DNA of 64,000 nucleotides from the NCBI RefSeq assembly GCF_011682175.1, contig NZ_WHJG01000001.1:248001-312000 (forward strand). The letters are read 5' to 3'. Within the stretch, counting starts at the first letter, position 1; each line of letters opens with the position of its first letter. The position numbers were made by a program, and so were the translations under genes. Of the stretch, positions 36,975 to 43,828 are shown in pieces. This DNA is from Massilia frigida (lineage in GTDB: Bacteria; Pseudomonadota; Gammaproteobacteria; Burkholderiales; Burkholderiaceae_D). The notes beneath the pieces were generated by a model. The model was not told the DNA's origin. It saw only the letters and a program-made list of their open reading frames with translations, and did no database searches.

Positions 36975-37407
36975 GCCACGCCTTTACAATGAATTGGTCG
37001 TCAATGATATCGACGTAGTGTATCTCGTCGAAGCCCTCCCCCATGGTGGGAAGTTCGATTCTCTTGTGCGTGTCGAAAATGCCGACGTCCGGAATCAGGG
37101 CGGCGCCGCTGCGGCCACGGTTCCAGGCGAGCGAGCGCTCCAGGTCAATCCGGAAGTAGACGCAGATGATCCTGAACTTGCTGCCCTTGAGAACATCGAT
37201 GTACTTCGCACGCACGTCCCGGGTGGGATTGGTGTTGTCGACCACGAAGGGCATGCCGGTTTCGAGGCAAATTTCAACCAGCTTTTTCTCGCGGTATTTG
37301 GTTTTCAGCAGGTCGTTGCTGATACGCAGATGCGTGTTGAAATAGTTGTTTTTGTAAAAGGTCGACTTGCCGCTGGCTTGCAGTCCGACAAAAATGATGG
37401 CTTCCAA
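36964..37407 (-). CDS. P-loop kinase, polynucleotide-kinase-like
   Basis: A TTG at 37407, preceded by AAGAGAAC, gives a 147-residue protein starting EAIIFVGLQASGKSTFYKNN after the initiator Met. This is a P-loop (residues 8-16) at the very N-terminus, as in AAA_33/polynucleotide kinase-like families; longer readings upstream run into the neighbouring gene. Further motifs are ISNDLLKTKYREKK, VVDNTNPTRDVRAKYI and YFRIDLERSLAWNRGR, the latter like the lid of small kinases. The substrate is unknown; partnership with Thg1-like suggests RNA. It starts 17 bp after the third membrane-family gene. Confidence 0.85.
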   Translation of the reverse strand: MEAIIFVGLQASGKSTFYKNNYFNTHLRISNDLLKTKYREKKLVEICLETGMPFVVDNTNPTRDVRAKYIDVLKGSKFRIICVYFRIDLERSLAWNRGRSGAALIPDVGIFDTHKRIELPTMGEGFDEIHYVDIIDDQFIVKAWHEI

Positions 37408-37424
37408 TTGTTCTCTTTCATGTT

Positions 37425-37973
37425 TCAGCGCGTTGGCAGCGAATCGAGGAAGGCGGCGCCAGCCCCTTTCAGCCGTGCTTCGGATCTGCTGACGTGCACC
37501 GCAGTTAGTACATGCCTGGCGAAGCTGCCGACAATGGCGGCGACCAGCCAAAAAAGACCAGCCATCGAACCGATCAGCAGGCTTTCCTCGATAACCGCGG
37601 CAACCAGCGTTGCGATGCCGAGCCCAAGAATGGCAAGCGAGATATGATTAATGCAAAGGCGCCGGCGCCGATGACGGTCACACAGGCCAATGGCCACCTT
37701 GGTGGACTCTTGCAACGCAGCGGCCATTACGATATGCACAATGAAGTTGATCGATATCAATGGGTCCCATGTAGGATCGTGGCAGGAAAACCTTTGTGGC
37801 TTGCCCATCTGCGCTGACGCATTGCACTTGACGCAGCGCGCAGGCAAAGATGCACCGGCAGGGACGACAAGCAGATTGCCATCGCGCCAACAGCCCGTTG
37901 CCGGGCTCATTGGAGCCTCCACTTGCGGCAAAGCGTAAGGGGTTGGGGAAGTCTCTTTCACAGCAGCTTTCAT
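37425..37973 (-). CDS. Membrane protein of a tandem CxxC/CxxH family, copy 3
   Basis: From the ATG at 37973 this is a 182-residue protein. It shares with its two upstream neighbours: a Pro/Ala-rich start (SPTPYALPQVEAP), a GCWRDGNLLVVP strand, ARCVKCNASA (CxxC), GLCDRHRRRR (CxxH, followed by basic residues), hydrophobic segments near residues 65-85, 105-125 and 130-155, and the C-terminal KGAGAAFLDSLPTR. It is the most divergent copy, with the central block around CHDPTWDPLISINF changed. The CxxC and CxxH pairs could bind one zinc ion at the membrane face (inference). The family function is unknown to me. Confidence 0.75.
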   Translation of the reverse strand: MKAAVKETSPTPYALPQVEAPMSPATGCWRDGNLLVVPAGASLPARCVKCNASAQMGKPQRFSCHDPTWDPLISINFIVHIVMAAALQESTKVAIGLCDRHRRRRLCINHISLAILGLGIATLVAAVIEESLLIGSMAGLFWLVAAIVGSFARHVLTAVHVSRSEARLKGAGAAFLDSLPTR

Positions 37974-38062
37974 GCAACGCTTCAACTTGCGATATTACTC
38001 GAGAAATATACCAGCGAAGCTTGAACTTGCTGCCTATAAAAATCGATAGTCCTCTTGCTGCG

Positions 38063-38614
38063 TCAGTACTCCGGTAGCGAATCCAGAAAGGCTGAACCGC
38101 ATCCTTTCAAGCGGATTTCATGCTCCGTAATGCGCACCGGTTGCAGCAGGCGTGGGCCGGTAACAGCAAGCACGGTGCTAATCAACAGCAACACACCTGC
38201 GGGGAATGCCAGCCAGAGCTTGCTCAGTCCAAAAGCGCCAAACAAAGCGATCATGCCGAGCGCGCCGAGGACATGCGCGCCAACGGAACTATTGCGGCGC
38301 CGGCGGCGATGCTCATCGCACAGGCCCAACACAACGACCGCCCTTTTCCTAACGAAAAGGCACACCACCATATATACAACTAGTGGAATCAAGGCATACC
38401 AGCCGGGATGGTGCCACATAAAGGCGCGCGGACTGTCCATCGTGGCCGGCTTGTTGCACTTGACACAGCGCGGCGGCAAATGGGCGGGCACGGAAGCGAT
38501 CAGGATGTTTCCCTCACGCCAGCATGGTCCTTCTTCAAGCGGGTTTTGTGCGCTGAAGATGGGCTCGAAAGATGCTTTTGGCGCTTCGTAGGGGTTGGAA
38601 AGGATCGGTGTCAC
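38063..38614 (-). CDS. Membrane protein of a tandem CxxC/CxxH family, copy 2
   Basis: I chose the GTG at 38614 because its codon and the following TPI-NPY-AP text match copy 1, and CCGAGAAC lies before it; a TTG at 38644 is the alternative. About 183 residues: NPYEAPKASF, CWREGNILIAS, PPRCVKCNKPA, TM around GWYALIPLVVYMVVCLF, GLCDEHRRRRR, two more hydrophobic segments, and C-terminal EIRLKGCGSAFLDSLPEY. It is very similar to copy 1 (same spacing of all motifs), showing recent tandem duplication. Its gap to copy 1 is only 37 bp, so they are probably co-transcribed. Confidence 0.75.
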   Translation of the reverse strand: MTPILSNPYEAPKASFEPIFSAQNPLEEGPCWREGNILIASVPAHLPPRCVKCNKPATMDSPRAFMWHHPGWYALIPLVVYMVVCLFVRKRAVVVLGLCDEHRRRRRNSSVGAHVLGALGMIALFGAFGLSKLWLAFPAGVLLLISTVLAVTGPRLLQPVRITEHEIRLKGCGSAFLDSLPEY

Positions 38615-38651
38615 GACGTTCTCGGAGAATCGTTGAGGAGGCAATGTGAAC

Positions 38652-39185
38652 TCAGCGTTCGGGAAGCGAGTCGAGAAAGGCGGGGCCGCAGCCTTTCAAG
38701 CGGATTTCGTGCTGGGTGATGCTGACCACACGCAAGGTACGCTGACCGCCGATGGCAAGCAAGAGGCCGCCCAGCATGAGCAGGCAAGCAAGCCATCCCA
38801 GCAAAGGATTGACGCTCCCGGTCGCGTTGAACAGCGCGACGATGCCGAGCGCGAAAAGGCCATACGCGGCCAGCGACACATTGCGGCGGCGGCGGCGGTG
38901 TTCGTCGCACAGGCCAATCACGAGGGTCGCCCTTTTTCGGACAAACATGCTGGCCGTGATGTACACCAGTATCGGAATCAGCAGATACCAGCCTGGATGA
39001 TGCCAGGAAAAGGAACGCGGCTTGTCCATGATCGCCGACTTGTTGCACTTGACGCAGCGCGGCGGCAGGTGCTCGCGTCTGGACGCGACCAGGATGCCGC
39101 CATCGCGCCAGCATCGGTTGGTCGCCACGCCGTCATTGAAGGAAGCCTTCGGCGCAGCATACGGGTTGGGGGACATCGGTGTCAC
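38652..39185 (-). CDS. Membrane protein of a tandem CxxC/CxxH family, copy 1
   Basis: The GTG at 39185 has GGAG 6 bases upstream; an ATG at 39176 and a TTG at 39215 are alternatives. The 177-residue product reads NPYAAPKASF, CWRDGGILVAS, PPRCVKCNKSA, a first TM (GWYLLIPILVYITASMF), GLCDEHRRRRRN, a second and third TM, and EIRLKGCGPAFLDSLPER. It is the first gene downstream of the reverse transcriptase on the same strand, 80 bp away. If the reverse transcriptase is a retron, membrane proteins at this position would be effector candidates, as with the two-TM effector of retron Ec48 (known), but that is only inference here. Confidence 0.75.
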   Translation of the reverse strand: MTPMSPNPYAAPKASFNDGVATNRCWRDGGILVASRREHLPPRCVKCNKSAIMDKPRSFSWHHPGWYLLIPILVYITASMFVRKRATLVIGLCDEHRRRRRNVSLAAYGLFALGIVALFNATGSVNPLLGWLACLLMLGGLLLAIGGQRTLRVVSITQHEIRLKGCGPAFLDSLPER

Positions 39186-39265
39186 TACGCACTCCGGGAA
39201 CGGTTGAGAATGCAATTTTAGTCAGGCCAAGTGACTATAGGAAACTATTTTGCTTGCCGCTGTTG

Positions 39266-40600
39266 TTATCCGGGCGGCCAGGCGATGGCCTCGAACAGGC
39301 GCTGCAGACGCTGTCCGCGCTGGGGATTGACCATTGTCACATAAGCGACCTTGCCCGCGAGGTAAGCGCGAAAGTCAGGGCGATGGTCGCGGTTCTGCGC
39401 CTGCGGCCCGTGGCGGGCGCAGTTGGTTAGCGTGGCCTTGAGCAGATCGAATTCGGTACGCGCGATGTTGGGATGGCGGTTGACGACGATGCCGGTGACC
39501 TGTTGACGGGTCCCGGCGCGCATCAGGCGCGTCTTGCGCGTGTTGATGGCAAAGCCTTCTTCGATGGCGATGGCGCCCACTTGCGCGTGGAAACTCTCCA
39601 TGGCGCGTTCCAGTTCGCGCGCGCCGGAGAATACCAGATCGTCCGCGTAGCGGCTGTAGCGCGCGCCGAGCGATTGCGCCAGGGCGTCGAGGCGCACATC
39701 GAGCCGCCAGGCGCAGGCGTTGGCCAGTGCCGGCGAACAGGGCGAACCTTGCGGCAGGTGCGGCGCGCGCAGTGCCTGGCGCCGGGTCCAGGTGAGTGCG
39801 TCGTCGCCGGCGGGTGTGCGCAGCACGCCGGCCGGCACGCGGTTGACGCACAGGCGCGCCAGCACGCGCGCCACGGTCTGGGAATACCCCAGCTTCGCAA
39901 ACAGCGCATGAATGCGCGAGGCCGGAATGCTGGAGAAAAAATCCTTGAGGTCCATGCGGATCACCACCCGCTGTCCGCTGTGCAGGGCCGCATGGGTGAC
40001 GCAGGAATGCCCGCGCCGGAAGCCATGTGCGGCGGGATGCGCAGGCACGCGGTCGAGCAGTTCGCGCAAGATGGTGGCCTGCATGGCGCGCAGGCGCGGC
40101 TTGGGGATTTCGATCAGACGCACGCCGCCGCTGCGCTTGGGCACCCAGCGGTAGTGGTAGTGCTCCAGTTGCGCGTCCGGCATGGGTTCGCGGCGCCACT
40201 GGTCGGCGAACCACCCAAGTTCGTCGGGGCGCAGCCGCAGCCAGTGCGCCAGGTCGCCCACGGAGGGCAGCGGCGGCAGCGCGAGCACGGCCAGCCAGTC
40301 GGGGGGCGGCGGGACCAGCGGCAGGTCGAGGCAGTAATGCTTGATGTGCGGCGCCGGTCCCTCGCCCTCCCACGCCTCGTGAAACTCCTCCAGCTCAAAA
40401 ATGATCTGCGCCAGTTCATCGCGGCTGAAATAGTAAAAGTGTTCGGCGGTGCGCGCGTGGATTTGCTCGCACAGCGCCGGTATCCATGGCCACGGATGGC
40501 CCAACGCCCACGTCGCGCTGGCGATCAAGCCGGCGAGGGTTGCGTCGCGCGCCAGCATGGTGTCGGCGAGCGCCAGGGCGACGGCGTCTTTGGGAATCAT
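39266..40600 (-). CDS. Retron-type reverse transcriptase
   Basis: This 444-residue reverse transcriptase has all core motifs: domain start YRWVPKRSGGVRLIEIPKP (about 150-168), DLKDFFSSI (217-225), LPQGSPCSP (282-290), catalytic YADD (318-321), and the GFAINTRKTRLM block. Two features point to retrons: HAALH (203-207) in place of the retron NAxxH, and VTGIVVN (368-374), matching the retron VTG motif that contacts the msr RNA. There is no maturase or endonuclease domain (so not a group II intron protein). The first 145 residues form an N-terminal extension with no recognised domain. The ncRNA that its start codon follows is described separately. Confidence 0.9.
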   Translation of the reverse strand: MIPKDAVALALADTMLARDATLAGLIASATWALGHPWPWIPALCEQIHARTAEHFYYFSRDELAQIIFELEEFHEAWEGEGPAPHIKHYCLDLPLVPPPPDWLAVLALPPLPSVGDLAHWLRLRPDELGWFADQWRREPMPDAQLEHYHYRWVPKRSGGVRLIEIPKPRLRAMQATILRELLDRVPAHPAAHGFRRGHSCVTHAALHSGQRVVIRMDLKDFFSSIPASRIHALFAKLGYSQTVARVLARLCVNRVPAGVLRTPAGDDALTWTRRQALRAPHLPQGSPCSPALANACAWRLDVRLDALAQSLGARYSRYADDLVFSGARELERAMESFHAQVGAIAIEEGFAINTRKTRLMRAGTRQQVTGIVVNRHPNIARTEFDLLKATLTNCARHGPQAQNRDHRPDFRAYLAGKVAYVTMVNPQRGQRLQRLFEAIAWPPG

Positions 40601-40619
40601 GGGTTGTCAGCTTTAAGGG

Positions 40620-40783
40620 GGGCGGAGAGCCTTCAACCAGTCTGGTGAAGCTTGAGTTGTGGTGCGCGTCAGCGCACCGGCACTCATGCGGTGAATTGCA
40701 CAGCAATGAATATCCCACGGGGTAGCCCCGTAGAGGCTTGTCCCTGCACGAGGCAAGAACACGCCGGCTTGAAGGATCCGCCC
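40620..40783 (-). ncRNA. Candidate retron msr-msd RNA
   Basis: Just upstream of the reverse transcriptase an inverted repeat flanks about 130 nt. On the minus strand a1 (40783-40769) reads GGGCGGATCCTTCAA, and a2 (40636-40620) reads TTGAAGGCTCTCCGCCC, so GGGCGGA and CTTCAA pair exactly with a small internal bulge. The base after a1 is the G of AGC at 40768, the expected branching guanosine. Between the arms are hairpins: ACGGGG-CTA-CCCCGT (40731-40717), ATTGC-TGT-GCAAT (40707-40695), and a perfect 7-bp stem around TGAC (40678-40661), which could be the msd hairpin. The RNA ends about 20 nt before the reverse transcriptase start, the usual retron order. Confidence 0.75.
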
Positions 40784-40789
40784 GCGTAG

Positions 40790-40818
40790 AGAGTAAGACA
40801 ATTTTGCATGAACGTCAA
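40790..40818 (-). promoter_or_regulatory. Predicted promoter of the retron RNA
   Basis: TTGACG (40818-40813) and TACTCT (40795-40790) are spaced by 17 bp on the minus strand. The transcript would start near 40783, which is exactly where a1 begins. The -10 box is a poor match. Confidence 0.45.
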
Positions 40819-40837
40819 TGCGGCTGCCGCACCGCTA

Positions 40838-41848
40838 TCAGCCGATGCAGCGCCCGACAGTGGCACCGGGCAGCAGCACCGGCTGCCACAAGACCTGCAA
40901 CTGCGCCGGCGGCATGCCCGCCACCAGCGCCGACAGCATTTCGGTCATCTTGGCGCCGGCCTCGTTGGGGCCCGGCTGGTCGATGGTGGTGACGTTCGAT
41001 CCCACCAGACTGTCCTCGATGCTGCCCCAGACGATGACGGACATGTCCTTGCCGATCTCGATGCCGGCATCAAGCAGCGCGCGCACCGCGCCCACGCCGG
41101 AGAGGTGATTGTCGACGATGACGGCGGTCGGGCGCGGCGAGCGGGCCAGCAGCTCCTGCATGGCCTGATAACCGGTGCGGCGGTCGAGCGTATTGTCGAC
41201 CAGGTGACGCGGATCGACGGCCAGTCCCGCCGCCTGCATGCAGGCGATGAAGCTGTTCTTGCGCTGGCACGCGAAATTGAGTTCGAGCGGCGCGCTCACC
41301 AGCGCGATGCGGCTGTGGCCATGTTCAATCAGGTGCGCGCACGCCAGCCCGATGCCGGCCTCGTTGTCGTAGTCGAACCAGGCGTATGGCTGCTTGAGTT
41401 CCGTGCGGCCGTGCGCCACGAACGGAAAACCCTTCTTCACCAGATAGGCAATGCGCTCGTCGTGGACCAGCGTGCGGCTGACCACCAGGCCATCGACGCG
41501 GCGCCCGCGCACCATCTGCTCGTACGACGGCAGTTCGTTTTGCGGCGACACCGGCGCGATGATCAGGTTCATCTTGCTCTTTTCAAGCGCGGCCGACATG
41601 CCGCCCACCACGCCCAAAAACATCGGGTCACCCAGGTCGCTCGGCAGCAGCGGATAGATGATGCCGAAGACATTGGTGCGCCCCACCGCCAGGCTGCGCG
41701 CCATCGGATTGGCTTCGTAGCCGGCTTCCTTGGCGGCGGCCAGCACGCGCTCGCGCGTGTGCACATTGACTTCGGGGTAGCCGTTCAGGGCACGGCTGAC
41801 GGTGGTCTTTGAAATCCCGAGCGTACGGGCCAGGCTCTTGAGATTCAT
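40838..41848 (-). CDS. LacI-family regulator of the disaccharide operon
   Basis: This 336-residue regulator has the N-terminal helix-turn-helix (SLARTLGISKTTVSRALNGYPEVN, residues 4-27) and a sugar-binding periplasmic-type domain (NVFGIIYPLLPSDLGDPMFL, then DGLVVSRT). It resembles AglR-type regulators of alpha-glucoside use. It is the last gene of the operon GH65 phosphorylase-pgmB-MFS transporter-regulator and probably represses the operon promoter at 46231-46260 through the CAAACCGGTTTG palindromes (inference). Confidence 0.92.
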   Translation of the reverse strand: MNLKSLARTLGISKTTVSRALNGYPEVNVHTRERVLAAAKEAGYEANPMARSLAVGRTNVFGIIYPLLPSDLGDPMFLGVVGGMSAALEKSKMNLIIAPVSPQNELPSYEQMVRGRRVDGLVVSRTLVHDERIAYLVKKGFPFVAHGRTELKQPYAWFDYDNEAGIGLACAHLIEHGHSRIALVSAPLELNFACQRKNSFIACMQAAGLAVDPRHLVDNTLDRRTGYQAMQELLARSPRPTAVIVDNHLSGVGAVRALLDAGIEIGKDMSVIVWGSIEDSLVGSNVTTIDQPGPNEAGAKMTEMLSALVAGMPPAQLQVLWQPVLLPGATVGRCIG

Positions 41849-41899
41849 GGTCGAACTTCGTTGGGCGATGTCGTAAAGACTGCGATTATAGCAACAGGG

Positions 41900-43129
41900 T
41901 CACGCGGCACGATCGACCTGCCGTTTAAAGAAGTACAAGGTGATCAGCACCAGCGTGATTGGCACCAGCGTCAGGTAGAACGCGAAGTGGCCGCTGAAAT
42001 TGCCGAACACGTAGCCGGTGATGAAAGAGCCGGTGGTGCCGCCCAGCGCCGAAAAAATCACCAGCAGCCCGGTCATCGACGAGTGCTGGTGCGGCGGCAG
42101 GGAACTGAGCATGACCGAATTGATGCCCGGGTAAATCGGCGCCATGAACAGGCCAATCAGCGGGAACAGGAAGGTCGCCAGCGGCGCGCTGGACCAGGTG
42201 ATGTTGGGGTCGGCCACCACGTCGTGCGTGAGCGGGAGCGCCAGCAGCACCATGGCGGCCATGCCGATCACGCAGATGTTCATCACCGGGTACCAGTTCA
42301 TCTTGCGCATCACAACACCGGCGGACAGGCGCCCGATGGCGAGGCAGGCGGCGAAGATGCTGGTCACCTGCACGCTCATGGCTGCCGGCAGCTTGAGGAT
42401 TTCATTGTTGAAGGTCGGCAGCCAGGTGCCCACGCTTTGTTCGATCAGCACGTACAGGAAGGCGGTCATGACGAACACGCATACCAGCGGCTTGAAAAAC
42501 AGCTTGAGCATGGCGGTAAAGTCGTCCCAGCGGCTGCGCCCCGCGGGCAGCTGCGCGCTGCCTTCCTCGAACGTGGTGGACAGCACCAGCACGAACGTGA
42601 CAGCACACAGCGCGGCCAGCACCCAGTACACCTGCAGCCAGCTGCGCGAAGCAGGGTCGGACGAATCGATGAAGTAGCCGAAGATCCAGTACGCGCTCAA
42701 CACGCCGACCATGAACACGCCTTCCAGGGTATTCATGATGCCGGCGTGGTGGCGGCGGTCGCGCGCGATCAGGCCCAGGGTCGAATACACCGACACCTTG
42801 ACCAGCGCGAACGCCACGCCCACGCACAGGAACAGCAGCTTGGCGGTCCAGAAGGCGGGTACCAGCGGCATGGCGATGCTGGCGGCGGTGACCAGCGCCA
42901 GGGCTGCGAGCATGGCGTTCTTGTAGCCGATGCGGGGCAGGAAGGACGCCACCAGGAACGACACGACCGCGATCGGCAAGTCCTTGAACGCTTCCAGGAT
43001 GCTGGCGCTCGATTTGCTCACGCCGTAGTTGCCGATGACCTGGAGGATGACCGTGCCGACGCTGTTAAGCAGGATCGCAAAGACGAAGTAAATCAGAAAA
43101 AGGGCTAACATGATGCGTTGGTTTTTCAC
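41900..43129 (-). CDS. MFS sugar transporter
   Basis: The GTG at 43129, with GGAG 6 bases upstream, gives a 409-residue protein; another GTG at 43165 adds 12 residues. It has about twelve hydrophobic segments and the MFS profile (FLPRIGYKNAMLAALALV, ARDRRHHAGIMNTLEGVFMVG, FSALGGTTGSFITGYVFG). Between a GH65 phosphorylase operon and the LacI gene it most likely brings a disaccharide or oligosaccharide across the inner membrane. Family members in such loci often transport maltose-like or kojibiose-like sugars. Confidence 0.88.
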   Translation of the reverse strand: MKNQRIMLALFLIYFVFAILLNSVGTVILQVIGNYGVSKSSASILEAFKDLPIAVVSFLVASFLPRIGYKNAMLAALALVTAASIAMPLVPAFWTAKLLFLCVGVAFALVKVSVYSTLGLIARDRRHHAGIMNTLEGVFMVGVLSAYWIFGYFIDSSDPASRSWLQVYWVLAALCAVTFVLVLSTTFEEGSAQLPAGRSRWDDFTAMLKLFFKPLVCVFVMTAFLYVLIEQSVGTWLPTFNNEILKLPAAMSVQVTSIFAACLAIGRLSAGVVMRKMNWYPVMNICVIGMAAMVLLALPLTHDVVADPNITWSSAPLATFLFPLIGLFMAPIYPGINSVMLSSLPPHQHSSMTGLLVIFSALGGTTGSFITGYVFGNFSGHFAFYLTLVPITLVLITLYFFKRQVDRAA

Positions 43130-43183
43130 GCTGTCTCCATTGTATTTTTTTATTCTGTGTTCCACGACGGACCTGCTGGACGC

Positions 43184-43828
43184 TTACTGGTAATCCTCCA
43201 GCTTGAAGCGGTCCAGTGCCGGGATGACGCGGTCGGCCTGCGTGAGCACGTCCGGGCTGCCGATGCCCAGTGCCCACATGCCGGCGCTCTTGATCGATGC
43301 CACGCCGGCCACCGCGTCTTCCACGCCAAGGCAGTCCGTTGGCGCCACGCCCAGTTCGCGCGCAGCCGTCAAAAAAATCTCCGGGTGCGGCTTGCTGTTG
43401 GCGATCAGCGCGGCATCCACCACGTAATCGAAGCGCTCGCGGATGCCGAGGCGTTCGAGCACCGTGAACGCATTTTTACTGACCGATGCGAGGCCGATGC
43501 GCAGGCCCGCCGCGCGCACCGCCGCCAGCGCATCGACCGCGCCGGGCAGCAGATCGGCCGCTGACATGGTGGCGATCAGCTCCTGGTAGTGGCGGTTCTT
43601 GGCGTCGGCCAGCGCCAGCTTTTGTTCGTCGCTGTAGCTGCGCGACGCACCGGCCAGGATCAGGTTCAGGGACCCCATGCGGTCGATGCCTTTCAGCTGT
43701 TCGTTGAACGTTTCGTCGAAATGCACGCCTTCCGATTCGGCCAGCCGTTTCCACGCCAGGTAATGATAATGCGCGGTGTCGGTGATGACGCCATCGAGAT
43801 CGAAAATCACTGCCTTGAACCTGCTCAT
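43184..43828 (-). CDS. pgmB: Beta-phosphoglucomutase
   Basis: This 214-residue HAD-superfamily enzyme has the nucleophile motif AVIFDLDGVITDTA (Asp10 and Asp12), the conserved ASVSKNA block (motif II), and GVEDAVAGVASIKSAGM (motif IV). It converts beta-glucose 1-phosphate, the product of inverting GH65 phosphorylases, to glucose 6-phosphate. It overlaps the GH65 gene by four bases, so the phosphorylase and mutase are made together as one pathway. Confidence 0.95.
   Translation of the reverse strand: MSRFKAVIFDLDGVITDTAHYHYLAWKRLAESEGVHFDETFNEQLKGIDRMGSLNLILAGASRSYSDEQKLALADAKNRHYQELIATMSAADLLPGAVDALAAVRAAGLRIGLASVSKNAFTVLERLGIRERFDYVVDAALIANSKPHPEIFLTAARELGVAPTDCLGVEDAVAGVASIKSAGMWALGIGSPDVLTQADRVIPALDRFKLEDYQ

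Noticed and set aside
39266-40600. Reverse transcriptase as a group II intron or DGR component
   Set aside because: No maturase, endonuclease or intron RNA ends are seen, and no template/variable repeat pair was noticed. Motifs fit retrons better.
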